Below, in pieces: positions 44,267 to 53,985 of a DNA stretch of 64,000 nt. The DNA lies in assembly GCF_003024605.1 (NCBI RefSeq), contig NZ_PYJQ01000009.1, forward strand, positions 248,001 through 312,000, read 5' to 3'. Made by a program: the position numbers and the translations under genes. Under the pieces are notes generated by a model, which was given only the letters and a program-made list of their open reading frames with translations, searched no databases and had not been told where the DNA came from. The stretch comes from Rhizobium sp. JAB6 (GTDB taxonomy: Bacteria; Pseudomonadota; Alphaproteobacteria; Rhizobiales; Rhizobiaceae). The number at the start of each line of letters is the position of its first letter. The first letter of the stretch is position 1.

Positions 44267-45310
44267 ATGCCTATCGCAAAGGGTTATGCCGCGACCGACG
44301 CGTCCAAGCCGCTCACGCCGTTCACTTTCGAGCGCCGCGACCCGAACGCAGACGACGTTGTCATCTCCGTCAAATATTGCGGCGTCTGCCATTCCGACAT
44401 TCACCAGGCCCGCAACGAATGGGGCGGCTCGAAATATCCGATGGTGCCCGGCCATGAAGTCGCCGGCATCGTGACCGCCGTCGGTTCCGAGGTCACGAAG
44501 TTCAAGGTCGGCGATCGCGTCGGTGTCGGCTGCTTCGTTGATTCCTGCACCACCTGCGCCACGCGCGACCTGGACTACGAGCACTATATGCCGGGCCTCG
44601 TCCAGACCTACAATGACGTCGAAGCCGATGGCAAGACGCCGACTTACGGCGGCTATTCCGACTCCATCGTCGTCAAGGAAGGCTATGTCCTCTCCTTTCC
44701 CGACAACATTCCGCTCGACGCAGGCGCACCGCTGCTTTGCGCCGGAATCACGCTTTATTCGCCGCTGCGTCACTGGAAGGCCGGACCGGGCAAGAAGGTT
44801 GCGATCGTCGGCATGGGCGGCCTCGGCCATATGGGCGTGAAGCTGGCCCATGCCATGGGAGCCGATGTGACCGTTCTCAGCCAGACGCTGTCGAAGAAGG
44901 AAGACGGGTTCAAGCTGGGCGCGAAGGATTACTATGCCACCAGCGATGCCGAGACCTTCACCAAGCTCGCCGGCACCTTCGACCTGATCATCAACACGGT
45001 TGGCACGGCGATCGACTGGAACGCCTATCTCAACCTGCTGAAGTACGATGGCAGCATGGTGCTGGTCGGCGTTCCCGAGCATGCGGTTCCGGTTCACGCC
45101 TTCTCGCTGATCCCCGGCCGCCGCAGCCTTTCCGGCTCCATGATCGGCTCGATCAAGGAAACCCAGGAAATGCTGGATTTCTGCGGCAAGCACAACATCG
45201 TGGCCGAGATCGAGAAGATCGACATTCAGGATATCAACGAAGCCTATGAGCGCGTGCTGAAGAGCGACGTGCGCTACCGCTTCGTCATCGATATCGCTTC
45301 GCTGGCTTAA
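44267..45310 (+). CDS. Zinc-type alcohol dehydrogenase (YahK/AdhC-like) lacking two structural cysteines
   Basis: 347 residues from the ATG at 44267 (AAGGAAA upstream). Catalytic zinc residues Cys41 and His63/Glu64 (GVCHSD, PGHEVAG) and the NAD(P) loop [13 protein letters not shown] are intact. The structural zinc loop is altered: Cys94 and Cys97 remain, but the third and fourth cysteines are Arg100 and Met108. It should reduce aldehydes or oxidise alcohols with NADP. The divergent AraC gene probably induces it in answer to aldehydes. Confidence 0.9.
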   Translation: MPIAKGYAATDASKPLTPFTFERRDPNADDVVISVKYCGVCHSDIHQARNEWGGSKYPMVPGHEVAGIVTAVGSEVTKFKVGDRVGVGCFVDSCTTCATRDLDYEHYMPGLVQTYNDVEADGKTPTYGGYSDSIVVKEGYVLSFPDNIPLDAGAPLLCAGITLYSPLRHWKAGPGKKVAIVGMGGLGHMGVKLAHAMGADVTVLSQTLSKKEDGFKLGAKDYYATSDAETFTKLAGTFDLIINTVGTAIDWNAYLNLLKYDGSMVLVGVPEHAVPVHAFSLIPGRRSLSGSMIGSIKETQEMLDFCGKHNIVAEIEKIDIQDINEAYERVLKSDVRYRFVIDIASLA

Positions 45311-45318
45311 ACCGAAAA

Positions 45319-45346
45319 GGGCGGCGTCCATCGAGGCGCCGCCTTT
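45319..45346 (+). terminator. Terminator after the alcohol dehydrogenase
   Basis: GGCGGCG pairs with CGCCGCC over a 10-base loop and is followed by TTTCCTTT, an intrinsic terminator that also borders the converging NDH-2 gene. Confidence 0.8.
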
Positions 45347-45349
45347 CCT

Positions 45350-46612
45350 TTACTCCTCGCGCGAGCTTTCCTTCTGCGTGATCAGCCGGGCGCTGTGCTG
45401 CCGGCTGAGATAGATCCAAAGCCAGCTCCAGGCGACCGCGATGCGCCAGCGCACGCCGATCAGGAAATAGATGTGGGCAAGCCCCCACACCCACCAGGCC
45501 AGCCATCCCCTAAGCTTGATCCAGCCGAAATCGATGATAGCGGCACTTTTGCCGATCGTCGCAAGGCTGCCCTGATGGCGATAGCGAAACGGTCCGGGCA
45601 CCGGTCTGCCCGTAAGCTTTGCCTTGATGACCTTGGCAACGTAAGAGCCCTGCTGCTTGGCGGCCGGAGCGATCCCGGGCACAGGGCTGCCATCGTCACG
45701 CATGACGGCTGCCGTATCGCCGATGATAAAGATATCTTGCTTGCCCGGCGCCCTCAGATCCTTGTCGACAATGGCGCGACCGGCGCGATCGGCCGGAATG
45801 CCAAGCCATTTCGCCGCCGGCGATGCCTCGACGCCCGCCGCCCAGACGATGGTACGGCATGGCACGAACGTGTCGCCGATCGTCACGCCTTCCGCCGCGC
45901 ATGAGGTGACCGGCCTGCCGAAGCGAACATCGACACCCAGCAGTTCCAGTTCCTTGTAGGCATAGTCGGAGAGCTCTTGCGCGAAAGCCGGCAACACGCG
46001 TGGACCGGCTTCGACGAGGATGATCTTCGCCTTGCGGGTATCGATATTGCGGAACTCCTTCGGCAAGGTCGTCCTCGCCAGTTCCGAGATGATGCCGGCG
46101 AGCTCGACGCCCGTGGGGCCGGCGCCGACGATCACGAAGGTCAGCAGCGCTTCGCGGATAGCCGCGTCGGTTTCCAATTCCGCCTGTTCGAAGGCCAGCA
46201 ACAGGCGCCGGCGAATGGTGGTGGCATCCTCCAGCGTCTTCAATCCCGGCGCAACCGGCTCCCATTCGTCATGGCCGAAATAGGCATGGGTGGCGCCGGT
46301 CGCCAGCACCAGCGTATCATAATGGATCTTTTGACCATTCTTCAGGAGCACCTGATGTGCCACACTGTCGACGCCGACAACCTCGGCGAGCAAGGTCGTC
46401 ACTTCAGGCCGATCGCGGAAGAAATTGCGGATCGGCCAGGCGATCTCGGAGGTGGCAAGCAGCGTAGTGGCGACCTGATAGAGAAGCGGCTGAAAAAGGT
46501 GATGATTGCGCCGGTCGATCATCGTCACGCGGACAGGCAAGCCTTTCAGATCGTTGACGAGCTGTACCCCGCCAAACCCGCCTCCGACCACGACGACATG
46601 ATGATCCTGCAT
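45350..46612 (-). CDS. Type II NADH dehydrogenase (NDH-2-like flavoprotein)
   Basis: 420 residues. VVVVGGGFGGVQLVNDL binds FAD; VIVGAGPTGVELAGIISEL binds NADH; FIIGDTAAV closes the FAD site. A C-terminal hydrophobic stretch (WLAWWVWGLAHIYFLIG) anchors the protein to the inner membrane, typical of NDH-2. It passes electrons from NADH to quinone without pumping protons. It stands alone, convergent with the alcohol dehydrogenase gene. Confidence 0.9.
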   Translation of the reverse strand: MQDHHVVVVGGGFGGVQLVNDLKGLPVRVTMIDRRNHHLFQPLLYQVATTLLATSEIAWPIRNFFRDRPEVTTLLAEVVGVDSVAHQVLLKNGQKIHYDTLVLATGATHAYFGHDEWEPVAPGLKTLEDATTIRRRLLLAFEQAELETDAAIREALLTFVIVGAGPTGVELAGIISELARTTLPKEFRNIDTRKAKIILVEAGPRVLPAFAQELSDYAYKELELLGVDVRFGRPVTSCAAEGVTIGDTFVPCRTIVWAAGVEASPAAKWLGIPADRAGRAIVDKDLRAPGKQDIFIIGDTAAVMRDDGSPVPGIAPAAKQQGSYVAKVIKAKLTGRPVPGPFRYRHQGSLATIGKSAAIIDFGWIKLRGWLAWWVWGLAHIYFLIGVRWRIAVAWSWLWIYLSRQHSARLITQKESSREE

Positions 46613-46719
46613 GGCAACACCTCGCGACTAAGTTTCCTGAAAACGTAGGGTTGAGAAGGATATGCAGCAACCATCTTTTATGCATGGCACCTCTGCACGG
46701 CTACGATGCGGCAACGCGC

Positions 46720-47184
46720 CTATTGTGCATACCCGACAGGAACGGAGGCGCCGCTTTTAAGTTCCTCCATCGAGATCGACGCGGAGACGTCGAAGAGCTC
46801 GATCTTGCGCACGAGCTGTTTGTAGATGACATCGTAATGCTCGACACGCGGCAATACGATCTTGAGGATGTAATCATAATTCCCGGTAAGCCGATGGGCC
46901 TCGACGATCTCGGGGATGTCGCCGATGACCTTTCGGAAGGATTCGATCCATTCGTCGGCGTGATGCGCCGTCTTGATCATCGCATAGACCGTGGTCGGCA
47001 CCCCCATCTTCTCGCGATCGAGTACGACGATGCGCCTGGCGATATGCCCGCTCTCCTCAAGCCGCTGTATGCGGCGCGAGCAGGCCGATACCGACAGGGC
47101 GACGCGATCGGCAAGTTCGGTGACGGAGATGCCGGCATCCGCCTGCAGAAAGTCGAGAATCTTTCGGTCGCGTTCGTCGAGCAT
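46720..47184 (-). CDS. Lrp/AsnC-family regulator
   Basis: 154 residues from the ATG at 47184 (GAAGGA nine bases upstream); upstream ATGs at 47193 and 47214 are possible. LDERDRKILDFLQADAGISVTELADRV is the helix-turn-helix start, and the C-terminal half is the RAM ligand domain (EAHRLTGNYDYILKIVL). It diverges from the aspartate/glutamate racemase-family gene, which it probably controls in answer to an amino acid. Confidence 0.9.
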   Translation of the reverse strand: MLDERDRKILDFLQADAGISVTELADRVALSVSACSRRIQRLEESGHIARRIVVLDREKMGVPTTVYAMIKTAHHADEWIESFRKVIGDIPEIVEAHRLTGNYDYILKIVLPRVEHYDVIYKQLVRKIELFDVSASISMEELKSGASVPVGYAQ

Positions 47185-47346
47185 GTGCAGCATTCCTTCT
47201 TTTGGCGCCTTCATTTTGCACAGAAATACAGAAATACGCAAAATATTGCAGTGAGACTTTGATAAGCTTCTAAAAACGCAAACACATGGCGGATGAATCG
47301 CCGCACTATTCCCTCCATTCAAAATCTACGAGCGGAGAACAGTATT

Positions 47347-48066
47347 ATGCGCACCATTGGCCTGATCGGCGGCATGAGTTTTGAGAGTTCGGCAGTCTAC
47401 TATCGCCTGATCAATGAAATGGTCCGCGAGCGCCTGGGCGGCCTCTCCTCGGCCGAACTTGTCATGTACTCCGTCAACTTCGAGGAAATCGTCGCCCTGC
47501 AAAAGGCCGGCCGCTGGAATGATGCGGCCGACCGGCTCGCCGATGCCGCGCAGCGCCTGCAGTCGGCGGGTGCCGAATGTGTGCTCATCTGCACCAACAC
47601 CATGCATCTGATCGCACCCCAGGTTGCCGAACGCGTTTCCGCTCCGCTCATCCATATCATCGATGAGACCGCCGCGGCCTTGAAGGCCGCCGGCCGGGCC
47701 AGGCCGCTGCTGCTGGCGACCCGCTATACGATGGAACATGGTTTCTATGCGGAGCGCATGGCCGAGAATGGCATCTCCATCATGGTTCCCGGCCCCGAGG
47801 ATCGCACGATCACGCACGACATAATCTTCAACGAACTCTGCGCCGGCATCATCAAGGACGAATCTCGGCGGAAGATGAACGGCATCATCGAGCGCGCCAA
47901 AGCCGAAGGCGCCGACAGCGTCATTCTCGGCTGCACCGAGATCTGCCTCATTCTCGACCCGAAGGCGCTGATCCTGCCCGGCTTCGACACTACAACGATC
48001 CACGCGGAAGCCGCTGTGGACTTTGCCCTTGCGGATGAAAAGGCTCGCAGCAGTTGCGCTGCCTGA
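47347..48066 (+). CDS. Aspartate/glutamate racemase family protein
   Basis: 239 residues. GLIGGMSFESSAVYYRLIN at the start, CTNTMHL near 90 and GCTEICLI near 210 give the pair of catalytic cysteines of cofactor-independent racemases (YgeA-like). It makes or removes a D-amino acid. The ATG at 47347 has GGAG upstream. Divergence from the Lrp gene suggests amino-acid-dependent control. Confidence 0.9.
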   Translation: MRTIGLIGGMSFESSAVYYRLINEMVRERLGGLSSAELVMYSVNFEEIVALQKAGRWNDAADRLADAAQRLQSAGAECVLICTNTMHLIAPQVAERVSAPLIHIIDETAAALKAAGRARPLLLATRYTMEHGFYAERMAENGISIMVPGPEDRTITHDIIFNELCAGIIKDESRRKMNGIIERAKAEGADSVILGCTEICLILDPKALILPGFDTTTIHAEAAVDFALADEKARSSCAA

Positions 48067-48100
48067 CTGCCTCAAATTACTTGACTGCGTCCAATAAATA

Positions 48101-48137
48101 ATGACATCGTCTCCTATATCTGAGGAGACGATGTCAT
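48101..48137 (+). promoter_or_regulatory. Perfect 15-base inverted repeat over the RBS and start of the MarR-GNAT gene
   Basis: Left arm 48101-48115 and right arm 48123-48137 are exact inverse complements (ATGACATCGTCTCCT / AGGAGACGATGTCAT) with a 7-base loop. The right arm contains the Shine-Dalgarno GGAG and the first two bases of the ATG. It can be a MarR operator in DNA and also a strong hairpin that hides the ribosome site in mRNA. Confidence 0.75.
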
Positions 48138-49065
48138 GCCCGCTGCTGCAGAAATCGCGACTATCGATGCAGTCCGTAACTTCAATCGGTTCTATACGAA
48201 TTTCCTCGGCGTCCTGAACAAGGCCTATCTCGACAGCCCCTATACGCTGACGGATGCACGCGTGCTGTTCGAAGTCGGCTTTCGCGGCGGCGTCGCCGCC
48301 TCAGCCCTGACGCGCGACCTCCATCTCGACCCTGCCTACCTCAGCCGTATCGTCAAGCGCTTTCGCCAAGATGGTTTGATCGAAACGACCCCGGATCCGA
48401 ACGACGCCCGCAGCCAGATCATGAAGGTCACCGAGAAGGGACAAGCTCAATACGAGGAATTCGTCCGTCGCTCACGCGCGCAGATCGCCGGATATTTCGA
48501 AAAGCTGGCGCCCGGCGAAGCCGAGCGTGTCGTTGGGGCTATGCGGACGATACAGGAAACACTTAGCTCTGATCGAACCGCAGCGCCCACCGCCACAATT
48601 CGCAATCACCGGCCCGGTGACATCGGCTGGATCGTACAAAGCCAGGCACGCTTTTACACCGAAGAATTTGGCTGGGACGATCGCTTCGAAGGTCTGGCGG
48701 CCGAAGTCGCCGGTAAATTCCTCTCCAATTTCAATCCGCAAAAGGATCGCTGCTGGATTGCCGAGCGAGACGGCCTGAATGTCGGATCTGCCATGATTAC
48801 CGATGGCGGCGATGGCATCGCAAAGCTCCGGCTGCTTTATGTCGACAAGACCGCGCGCGGCCTCGGCCTTGGCAAGCTGCTGGTCGATGAATGCATCCGT
48901 TTCTCGCGTGATGCCGGATATAAAAAGCTATCGCTTTGGACCAATGACATCCTAGATACGGCACGGGCGATCTACATCAAGGCGGGCTTCAGGCTTGCGG
49001 CGGAGGAAAAACATCGCATGTTCGGCACGGAACTGAATGGCCAGACCTGGGAGCTCGATCTCTGA
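48136..49065 (+). CDS. MarR regulator fused to a GNAT acetyltransferase
   Basis: 309 residues. Residues 8-150 form a MarR winged helix (YTLTDARVLFEV, DLHLDPAYLSRIVKRF). Residues 155-309 form a GNAT N-acetyltransferase, with acetyl-CoA loop KTARGLGLGKLLV near 255 and NDILDTARAIYIKAGF. Such fusions exist in many proteobacteria and combine gene control with acetylation of a small molecule. The inverted repeat at the start codon suggests autoregulation. Confidence 0.92.
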   Translation: MPAAAEIATIDAVRNFNRFYTNFLGVLNKAYLDSPYTLTDARVLFEVGFRGGVAASALTRDLHLDPAYLSRIVKRFRQDGLIETTPDPNDARSQIMKVTEKGQAQYEEFVRRSRAQIAGYFEKLAPGEAERVVGAMRTIQETLSSDRTAAPTATIRNHRPGDIGWIVQSQARFYTEEFGWDDRFEGLAAEVAGKFLSNFNPQKDRCWIAERDGLNVGSAMITDGGDGIAKLRLLYVDKTARGLGLGKLLVDECIRFSRDAGYKKLSLWTNDILDTARAIYIKAGFRLAAEEKHRMFGTELNGQTWELDL

Positions 49066-49252
49066 GCTCGGCCGGCGCAATCGTGTCGCTGCATTGTTCT
49101 TCGTCCGCAAGGGCATAGACGAGTGCTATAAGAGCGATCCCCATTGCGTTTTTTTCACAATAGGGAAACCAGTAGCAGCCATCATTCTCGCGATTCTTGT
49201 TGCGGCGCAAAATTCGCTTGATTTGGAAACGATCATTTCCTAAAAGAGTGCC

Positions 49253-49870
49253 ATGACGACGGACACCTTCGACATTGCACCAAAGCTTCGTGGACGCCCG
49301 CGTGAATTCGATATGAATTCCGCGCTGGACGAAGCGCTGCGCGTCTTTTCCGAGCGCGGCTATTATGCCGCCTCGATCAGCGAATTGACTGAAGCCATGG
49401 GTCTGACCGCAGGCAGTGTCTACAAGGCTTTCGGCGACAAGCGCGGCATCTTTCTCGCCGCATTCAGCCGGTATCGCCAAGTCCGTCAGCAGCTCATCGA
49501 CAAGACGCTGGCGGACGCTCCGAATGCTCATGAAAAACTTCGTATCTTGGTGAGGTTCTTCGCGGAGGCCTCATGCGGGGAGATCGGCCGCCGCGGCTGC
49601 CTCGTGGTCGGAAGCGCGACCGAGCTTGCCCTTTTCGACGAGGAGGTTGCCGGTCGGGTTGGCGCCGCCTTCGATTTCGACGAAAGGCGCATCCTCAATC
49701 TGATCCGTCTCGGACAAGAGGATGGCTCCATACCAAAGCATGTCGATCCGGAAAGTACCGCCTGCGCCCTGCTGGCGCTGACCAAGGGCATGCGCGTGAT
49801 CGGCAAGACCGGCCGCAAGACCGAACAGATGTTCGCCGTCGCCGAGACGGCGATGAAACTGCTGACCTGA
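49253..49870 (+). CDS. TetR-family regulator of an MFS pump
   Basis: 205 residues. RGRPREFDMNSALDEALRVFSERGYYAASISELTEAMGL (in part) is the helix-turn-helix of the AcrR/TetR type; the rest is the ligand-binding half. It precedes the MFS gene by 51 bases in the same direction and probably represses it. Confidence 0.9.
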   Translation: MTTDTFDIAPKLRGRPREFDMNSALDEALRVFSERGYYAASISELTEAMGLTAGSVYKAFGDKRGIFLAAFSRYRQVRQQLIDKTLADAPNAHEKLRILVRFFAEASCGEIGRRGCLVVGSATELALFDEEVAGRVGAAFDFDERRILNLIRLGQEDGSIPKHVDPESTACALLALTKGMRVIGKTGRKTEQMFAVAETAMKLLT

Positions 49871-49921
49871 TTTTCACTGAAATTTCGGGGAACGTAATCC
49901 CCGCCCTATTGAGGACAAGAC

Positions 49922-51148
49922 ATGCCCGCAACTGCCGCCGCCAGACGGGAGAGCACGCCGCTCCCAGAAAAAACCATTTCGCCGCTTCTCACATTCATGT
50001 TCGCCGCCGCCTGCGGGCTGGTGGCCGCCAATCTGTATTATGGCCAGCCGCTCGCCGGCCCCATCAGTCAATCGCTCGGCTTCACCCCCGCCGCCACCGG
50101 CCTCATCGTCACCCTTACACAGATCGGCTACGGCCTCGGCTTGTTGCTGATCGTCCCACTCGGCGATCTTCTCGAGAACCGGAAATTGGTCCTGACGCTG
50201 GTGGCGCTTGCCGCCGTCGCGCTTGTGGGCGCCGCCTTCGCGTGGTCGCCATCACTGTTCCTGCTCGCCTCGCTCTGCATCGGCCTTGCGTCTGTCGCGG
50301 TGCAGGTCCTTGTCCCATTCGCCGCCCATATGGCGCCGGACGCCAGCCGCGGCGCCGTCGTCGGCAATGTCATGAGCGGCCTCCTCGTCGGCATCATGCT
50401 GGCCCGCCCGGCCGCCAGCTTCCTGTCCGAGCTTCTGTCCTGGCATGCTGTCTATATTATCTCAGCCGGCGTCATGATCGGGCTGATCGTCATCCTGCGC
50501 CTCGTTCTGCCCACCCGCGTGCCGCACACCAGGCTGCATTATGGGCAGCTGCTATCCTCCATGGGCCATCTCGCGCTCCGTACACCGGTCCTGCAGCGGC
50601 GCGCACTCTATCAGGCTTGCATGTTCGGCGCCTTCAGCCTCTTCTGGACAACGACACCTCTCTTGCTGGCAAGCCCGGCTTTCGGTCTGACACAGAACGG
50701 CATAGCCCTTTTTGCACTTGCCGGCGCCGCCGGTGCCGTCGCTTCACCCATTGCCGGACGCGTTGCAGACCGCGGCTGGACGAAGCTTGCCACGGCCTTC
50801 GCCCTGGTGCTCGCGATCGTCGCCTTCCTGATCGGCCATTTTTCCGGCAGCGGTTCGCTTCTGGCACTCATCACGCTGACGCTCTCAGGCATCATGCTCG
50901 ACTTTGGCGTTCAGACCAATCTCGTGCTTGGTCAACGCGCCATCTTTGCGCTCAGCGCCGAACATCGCAGCCGCCTCAATGGCCTTTATATGGCGACTTT
51001 CTTCGCCGGCGGCGCCCTCGGCTCCGCACTCGGCGGCTGGGCCTATGCCACCGGCGGCTGGAGCATGGCCTCCTGGATCGGCGTCGCCTTCCCGGTCATT
51101 GCGCTTCTTGCCTATCTTACCGAGAGCAATTCCAGGAAAAGCGCATAG
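49922..51148 (+). CDS. MFS transporter (drug/sugar efflux type)
   Basis: 408 residues with 12 predicted membrane segments. A GDLLENRKLV loop after segment 2 matches MFS motif A. It resembles small-molecule efflux pumps (YdhP/AraJ-like); the substrate is not predictable. It probably forms an operon with the TetR gene. The last codons overlap a dispersed repeat (51129-51190), so the C-terminus NSRKSA derives from repeat sequence. Confidence 0.88.
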   Translation: MPATAAARRESTPLPEKTISPLLTFMFAAACGLVAANLYYGQPLAGPISQSLGFTPAATGLIVTLTQIGYGLGLLLIVPLGDLLENRKLVLTLVALAAVALVGAAFAWSPSLFLLASLCIGLASVAVQVLVPFAAHMAPDASRGAVVGNVMSGLLVGIMLARPAASFLSELLSWHAVYIISAGVMIGLIVILRLVLPTRVPHTRLHYGQLLSSMGHLALRTPVLQRRALYQACMFGAFSLFWTTTPLLLASPAFGLTQNGIALFALAGAAGAVASPIAGRVADRGWTKLATAFALVLAIVAFLIGHFSGSGSLLALITLTLSGIMLDFGVQTNLVLGQRAIFALSAEHRSRLNGLYMATFFAGGALGSALGGWAYATGGWSMASWIGVAFPVIALLAYLTESNSRKSA

Positions 51149-51190
51149 CGGTTTTCCGTCCGGAATTGCGTAGAACCAAAGAGATAGAGC
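51129..51190. repeat. Dispersed intergenic repeat, copy 2
   Basis: ATTCCAGGAAAAGCGCATAG, then GCGGTTTTCCGTCCGGAATTGCG and AAAGAGATAGAGC. It matches copy 1 at 29924. This copy starts inside the MFS gene and supplies its last seven codons. The unit is common in rhizobial genomes as far as I recall. Confidence 0.65.
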
Positions 51191-51237
51191 ATTTTCGCTA
51201 TTCGAAGAAAAGCGGAAGGCTCGAGCGGGAGAAATGA

Positions 51238-52485
51238 TCACGACGGCTGCGGCACCGCCTGCCGCAGCCAGTCGCATTCCCGCAAGCCTGCGCCATGAAA
51301 CGGGTCGACCAGCGTGCCGGAGACAATGCCGGCTAGGATCTGTGGTGCGGGCGGTATTTTGGCGATGGTGGCGACCAGCCGATCCCTGATCCAGGCCAAT
51401 GCTGCCGAATCCGATTGGTAAAAGGGCGTAAAGGCCGCAGACAGCAACTGAAACAGCCGCACATGCATCCGCCGTGCCTTGGCATAGGCAGCAAGAGCGG
51501 CCTCGATCGTTTCATGTCCTGCCAGAGCATGCGCTAACGCAGCCACATCGAGCAACGCCATATTGGCGCCCTGCCCCAGCTGCGGACTGGTGGAATGCGC
51601 TGCATCGCCGATGAAAACAGTCCGCCCGCTATAGGGCGTCATCACGGTGCGATGAGCATAGCGTGCGAGCGTCAACTGATCCCAATCCGTGATCTGCTCC
51701 AGCAGAGGCTCGCATTCCGGCCAGTAGCCGCGGATCGTCTGTTTCCAACGCTCGAGCCCACGCCTGCGCACCTCATCCGCATCCGCCACTTTCAGGCTCC
51801 AGAACAGGGCTGCCTGCTTCGGCAAATCCGGCCTTCTGCTGCCGATCGGCAAAACGCCGATCATCACGCTTGCCTTGTCGTAGCGCTGCGTCAGCGCCGC
51901 CTGATCCACCAGCCCGTCCGGGCAGTCGAGCGTCGCCCAGAAGGCGCCGTAGGCGAGATTTCGTGCACGCGGCGCAACGGGCGATGCCGTCACCAGTTCC
52001 GAGCGCGCGCCGCTCGCATCGATGACGAGATCGTAAGGCCCGAGGCGCTCGCCACCTTCGACAGAGAGGTAGCTTTCACCGCTCTCCTCCGTCACGCCGA
52101 TAACACGCTGCCCGGTATGGATCGGATATCGCCGTGCGGAGACTTCATCGTAGAGCGTATCGAACAGAGCGGCGCGATGAACGCCAAGCCCATAGCGCCC
52201 GCCGGGCAATGCATCGTAGCGCACATCGAGAACGATACGGCCGCGGGTGGTTTCCGTGCCGAACAATCGATCGATGCGGTTGCCGGCGGCATGAATGGCT
52301 GGACCGAGCCCGAGCGCTTCCAGCACGGTCAATCCGGTCGGCTGCAGCATCAGCGCCGAACCGACGGGAGCCGGGTTGTCGAAGCGTTCGATAATATCGG
52401 TCGTATGACCAGCACGAATGAGAAAGAGAGAGGCGGCAAGACCGGCAGGCCCGGCGCCGACGATGGCAATCTTCAAGGGCTTCAC
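51238..52485 (-). CDS. FAD-dependent aromatic-type monooxygenase
   Basis: 415 residues. AIVGAGPAGLAASLFLIRAG binds FAD and FIGDAAHSTSPQLGQGANMAL closes the site, as in PHBH/UbiH-type hydroxylases. A DLVIDASGARSEL stretch (the DG motif) lies between. It hydroxylates an unknown ring compound with NAD(P)H. Nine bases separate it from the co-directional HxlR gene, so both may be one transcript. Confidence 0.9.
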   Translation of the reverse strand: MKPLKIAIVGAGPAGLAASLFLIRAGHTTDIIERFDNPAPVGSALMLQPTGLTVLEALGLGPAIHAAGNRIDRLFGTETTRGRIVLDVRYDALPGGRYGLGVHRAALFDTLYDEVSARRYPIHTGQRVIGVTEESGESYLSVEGGERLGPYDLVIDASGARSELVTASPVAPRARNLAYGAFWATLDCPDGLVDQAALTQRYDKASVMIGVLPIGSRRPDLPKQAALFWSLKVADADEVRRRGLERWKQTIRGYWPECEPLLEQITDWDQLTLARYAHRTVMTPYSGRTVFIGDAAHSTSPQLGQGANMALLDVAALAHALAGHETIEAALAAYAKARRMHVRLFQLLSAAFTPFYQSDSAALAWIRDRLVATIAKIPPAPQILAGIVSGTLVDPFHGAGLRECDWLRQAVPQPS

Positions 52486-52493
52486 GATAAGGC

Positions 52494-52910
52494 TCAGTCC
52501 GGCGATTGATCGAAACGGGCTCTCGCAGCCTTTACCGCCTCATGATTGGCCTCGGCCCAGTTCAGAAGCAGCGCCAGCGGCTCGTAAAGCGAGTAGCCGA
52601 GATCCGTCATGCGATATTCGACGCTTGGCGGCTTCGTGGGAAAGACCTCGCGGTCGACATAGCCGTCGCGCTGGAGGTCGCGCAACGTCTGCGTCAGCAT
52701 GCGTTGGGAGATATCGGGGACCAGGCGGCGCAACTCGCCGAAACGGTATGGCCGTTTAGCCAATGTTTCCAGCAGCAGCACCGACCATTTTCCGCCGATC
52801 TGCGAGATCAGGTCACGCACGGGACAATTGCTGAAATCGAGATTGCTGAGATCGACGTCGCGCAGCGGCGGATCCTTGCTGCGCAGATTGATGACGGCGC
52901 TCGCTGCCAT
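52494..52910 (-). CDS. HxlR-family regulator
   Basis: 138 residues from the ATG at 52910 (AAAGGGAA upstream). Cys29 and CPVRDLISQIGGKWSVLLLETL, then LRRLVPDISQRMLTQTLRDL, are the HxlR winged helix with its redox- or aldehyde-sensing type cysteine at the N-terminus. It diverges from the NmrA-like reductase gene, the usual target arrangement of this family. Confidence 0.92.
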   Translation of the reverse strand: MAASAVINLRSKDPPLRDVDLSNLDFSNCPVRDLISQIGGKWSVLLLETLAKRPYRFGELRRLVPDISQRMLTQTLRDLQRDGYVDREVFPTKPPSVEYRMTDLGYSLYEPLALLLNWAEANHEAVKAARARFDQSPD

Positions 52911-53047
52911 GCCGGTTCCCTTTTGGTAACTTGGAGCCGAAAAACTGCCTTCTTTACATAGCGAAGTCAATTCCTATTCTAGTGCTAGTCTCTTTTTGAG
53001 AGCAACAAGGCCCTGCGAATGTGCGGCGGTCCAACAAAGGAAAACAT

Positions 53048-53935
53048 ATGAGCAGCACTCTTCTCGTCACTGGCGCCGCCGGCAAGCTTGGCCAGCGCGT
53101 CATCCATCACCTGCTGGAGACATACAAGGTCGCGCCCGGCCGCATCATCGCCGCGACGCGCAGCCCGGAGAAGCTTGCCGATCTCGCCGCCAAGGGCGTC
53201 GTCACCCGCAAGGCCGATTTCGACGATGTCTCCAGCTTGTCTGCCGCCTTTGCCGGTGTCGACCGGCTGCTGATCATCAGCACCGATGCGCTCGCCGTGC
53301 CCGGCCTGCGCCTGAAGCAGCACACGGCCGCCGTCGAAGCCGCCAAGAAGGCTGGCGTCCGGCATATTCTCTATACCTCCATGCCGGCTCCGGAAGGTTC
53401 GCTCGTCAGCTTCGCACCCGATCATCTCGGAACGGAAAACGCCATCAAGGCAAGCGGCATCGGCTACACGATCCTGCGCGACGCCTGGTATTTCGACAAC
53501 TACCTGATGGGTCTGCCGCACAGCCTCGAAACCGGCAAATGGTATACGGCAACCGGCGGCGGCCGCGTCAGCAACATTAGCCGCGAAGATTGCGCAGTCG
53601 CCATCGCCGCAGCTCTGGCATCCGACGCAACGGACAGCGCCACCTATACGCTGACCGGCTCGACCGCCGTCACCGTCGAGGATGTGGCGAGCGTCGTCAG
53701 CCGGATCACCGGTCGCCCGCTCGAAGTCGTTCAGGTCAATGACGAACAGCTGGCCGCCGGCCTCACCGGCGCCGGCTTGCCGAAGTTCGTGGTGGACATG
53801 CTCGTCTCCTCCGAAGCCAATACCCGCGCCGGCAAATTCGACATCCTCGCCAATGACTTCAACAAGCTGACCGGCAAGGAGCCGCAAACGCTACGCAGCT
53901 TCTTCGAGGAGCATAAGGCCGCGTTGGTGGGCTGA
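53048..53935 (+). CDS. NmrA/QorB-like NAD(P)-binding reductase
   Basis: 295 residues. LLVTGAAGKLGQRVIHHLLE binds the dinucleotide, and the atypical SDR (NmrA/QOR2) fold runs to the end with GTENAIKASGIGYTILRDAWY. Related QorB reduces quinones with NADPH. The HxlR gene diverges from it by 137 bases and probably controls it through an electrophile or quinone signal. Confidence 0.9.
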   Translation: MSSTLLVTGAAGKLGQRVIHHLLETYKVAPGRIIAATRSPEKLADLAAKGVVTRKADFDDVSSLSAAFAGVDRLLIISTDALAVPGLRLKQHTAAVEAAKKAGVRHILYTSMPAPEGSLVSFAPDHLGTENAIKASGIGYTILRDAWYFDNYLMGLPHSLETGKWYTATGGGRVSNISREDCAVAIAAALASDATDSATYTLTGSTAVTVEDVASVVSRITGRPLEVVQVNDEQLAAGLTGAGLPKFVVDMLVSSEANTRAGKFDILANDFNKLTGKEPQTLRSFFEEHKAALVG

Positions 53936-53985
53936 TTTTAGAGAAGGTCAGGCAAGACCTGCTTTGCCGAACTTTCAAGCATGCC

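Noticed and set aside
49573..51237. A 554-codon open frame on the plus strand
   Set aside because: It overlaps the TetR and MFS genes in another frame and shows an Arg/Pro-rich shadow composition.
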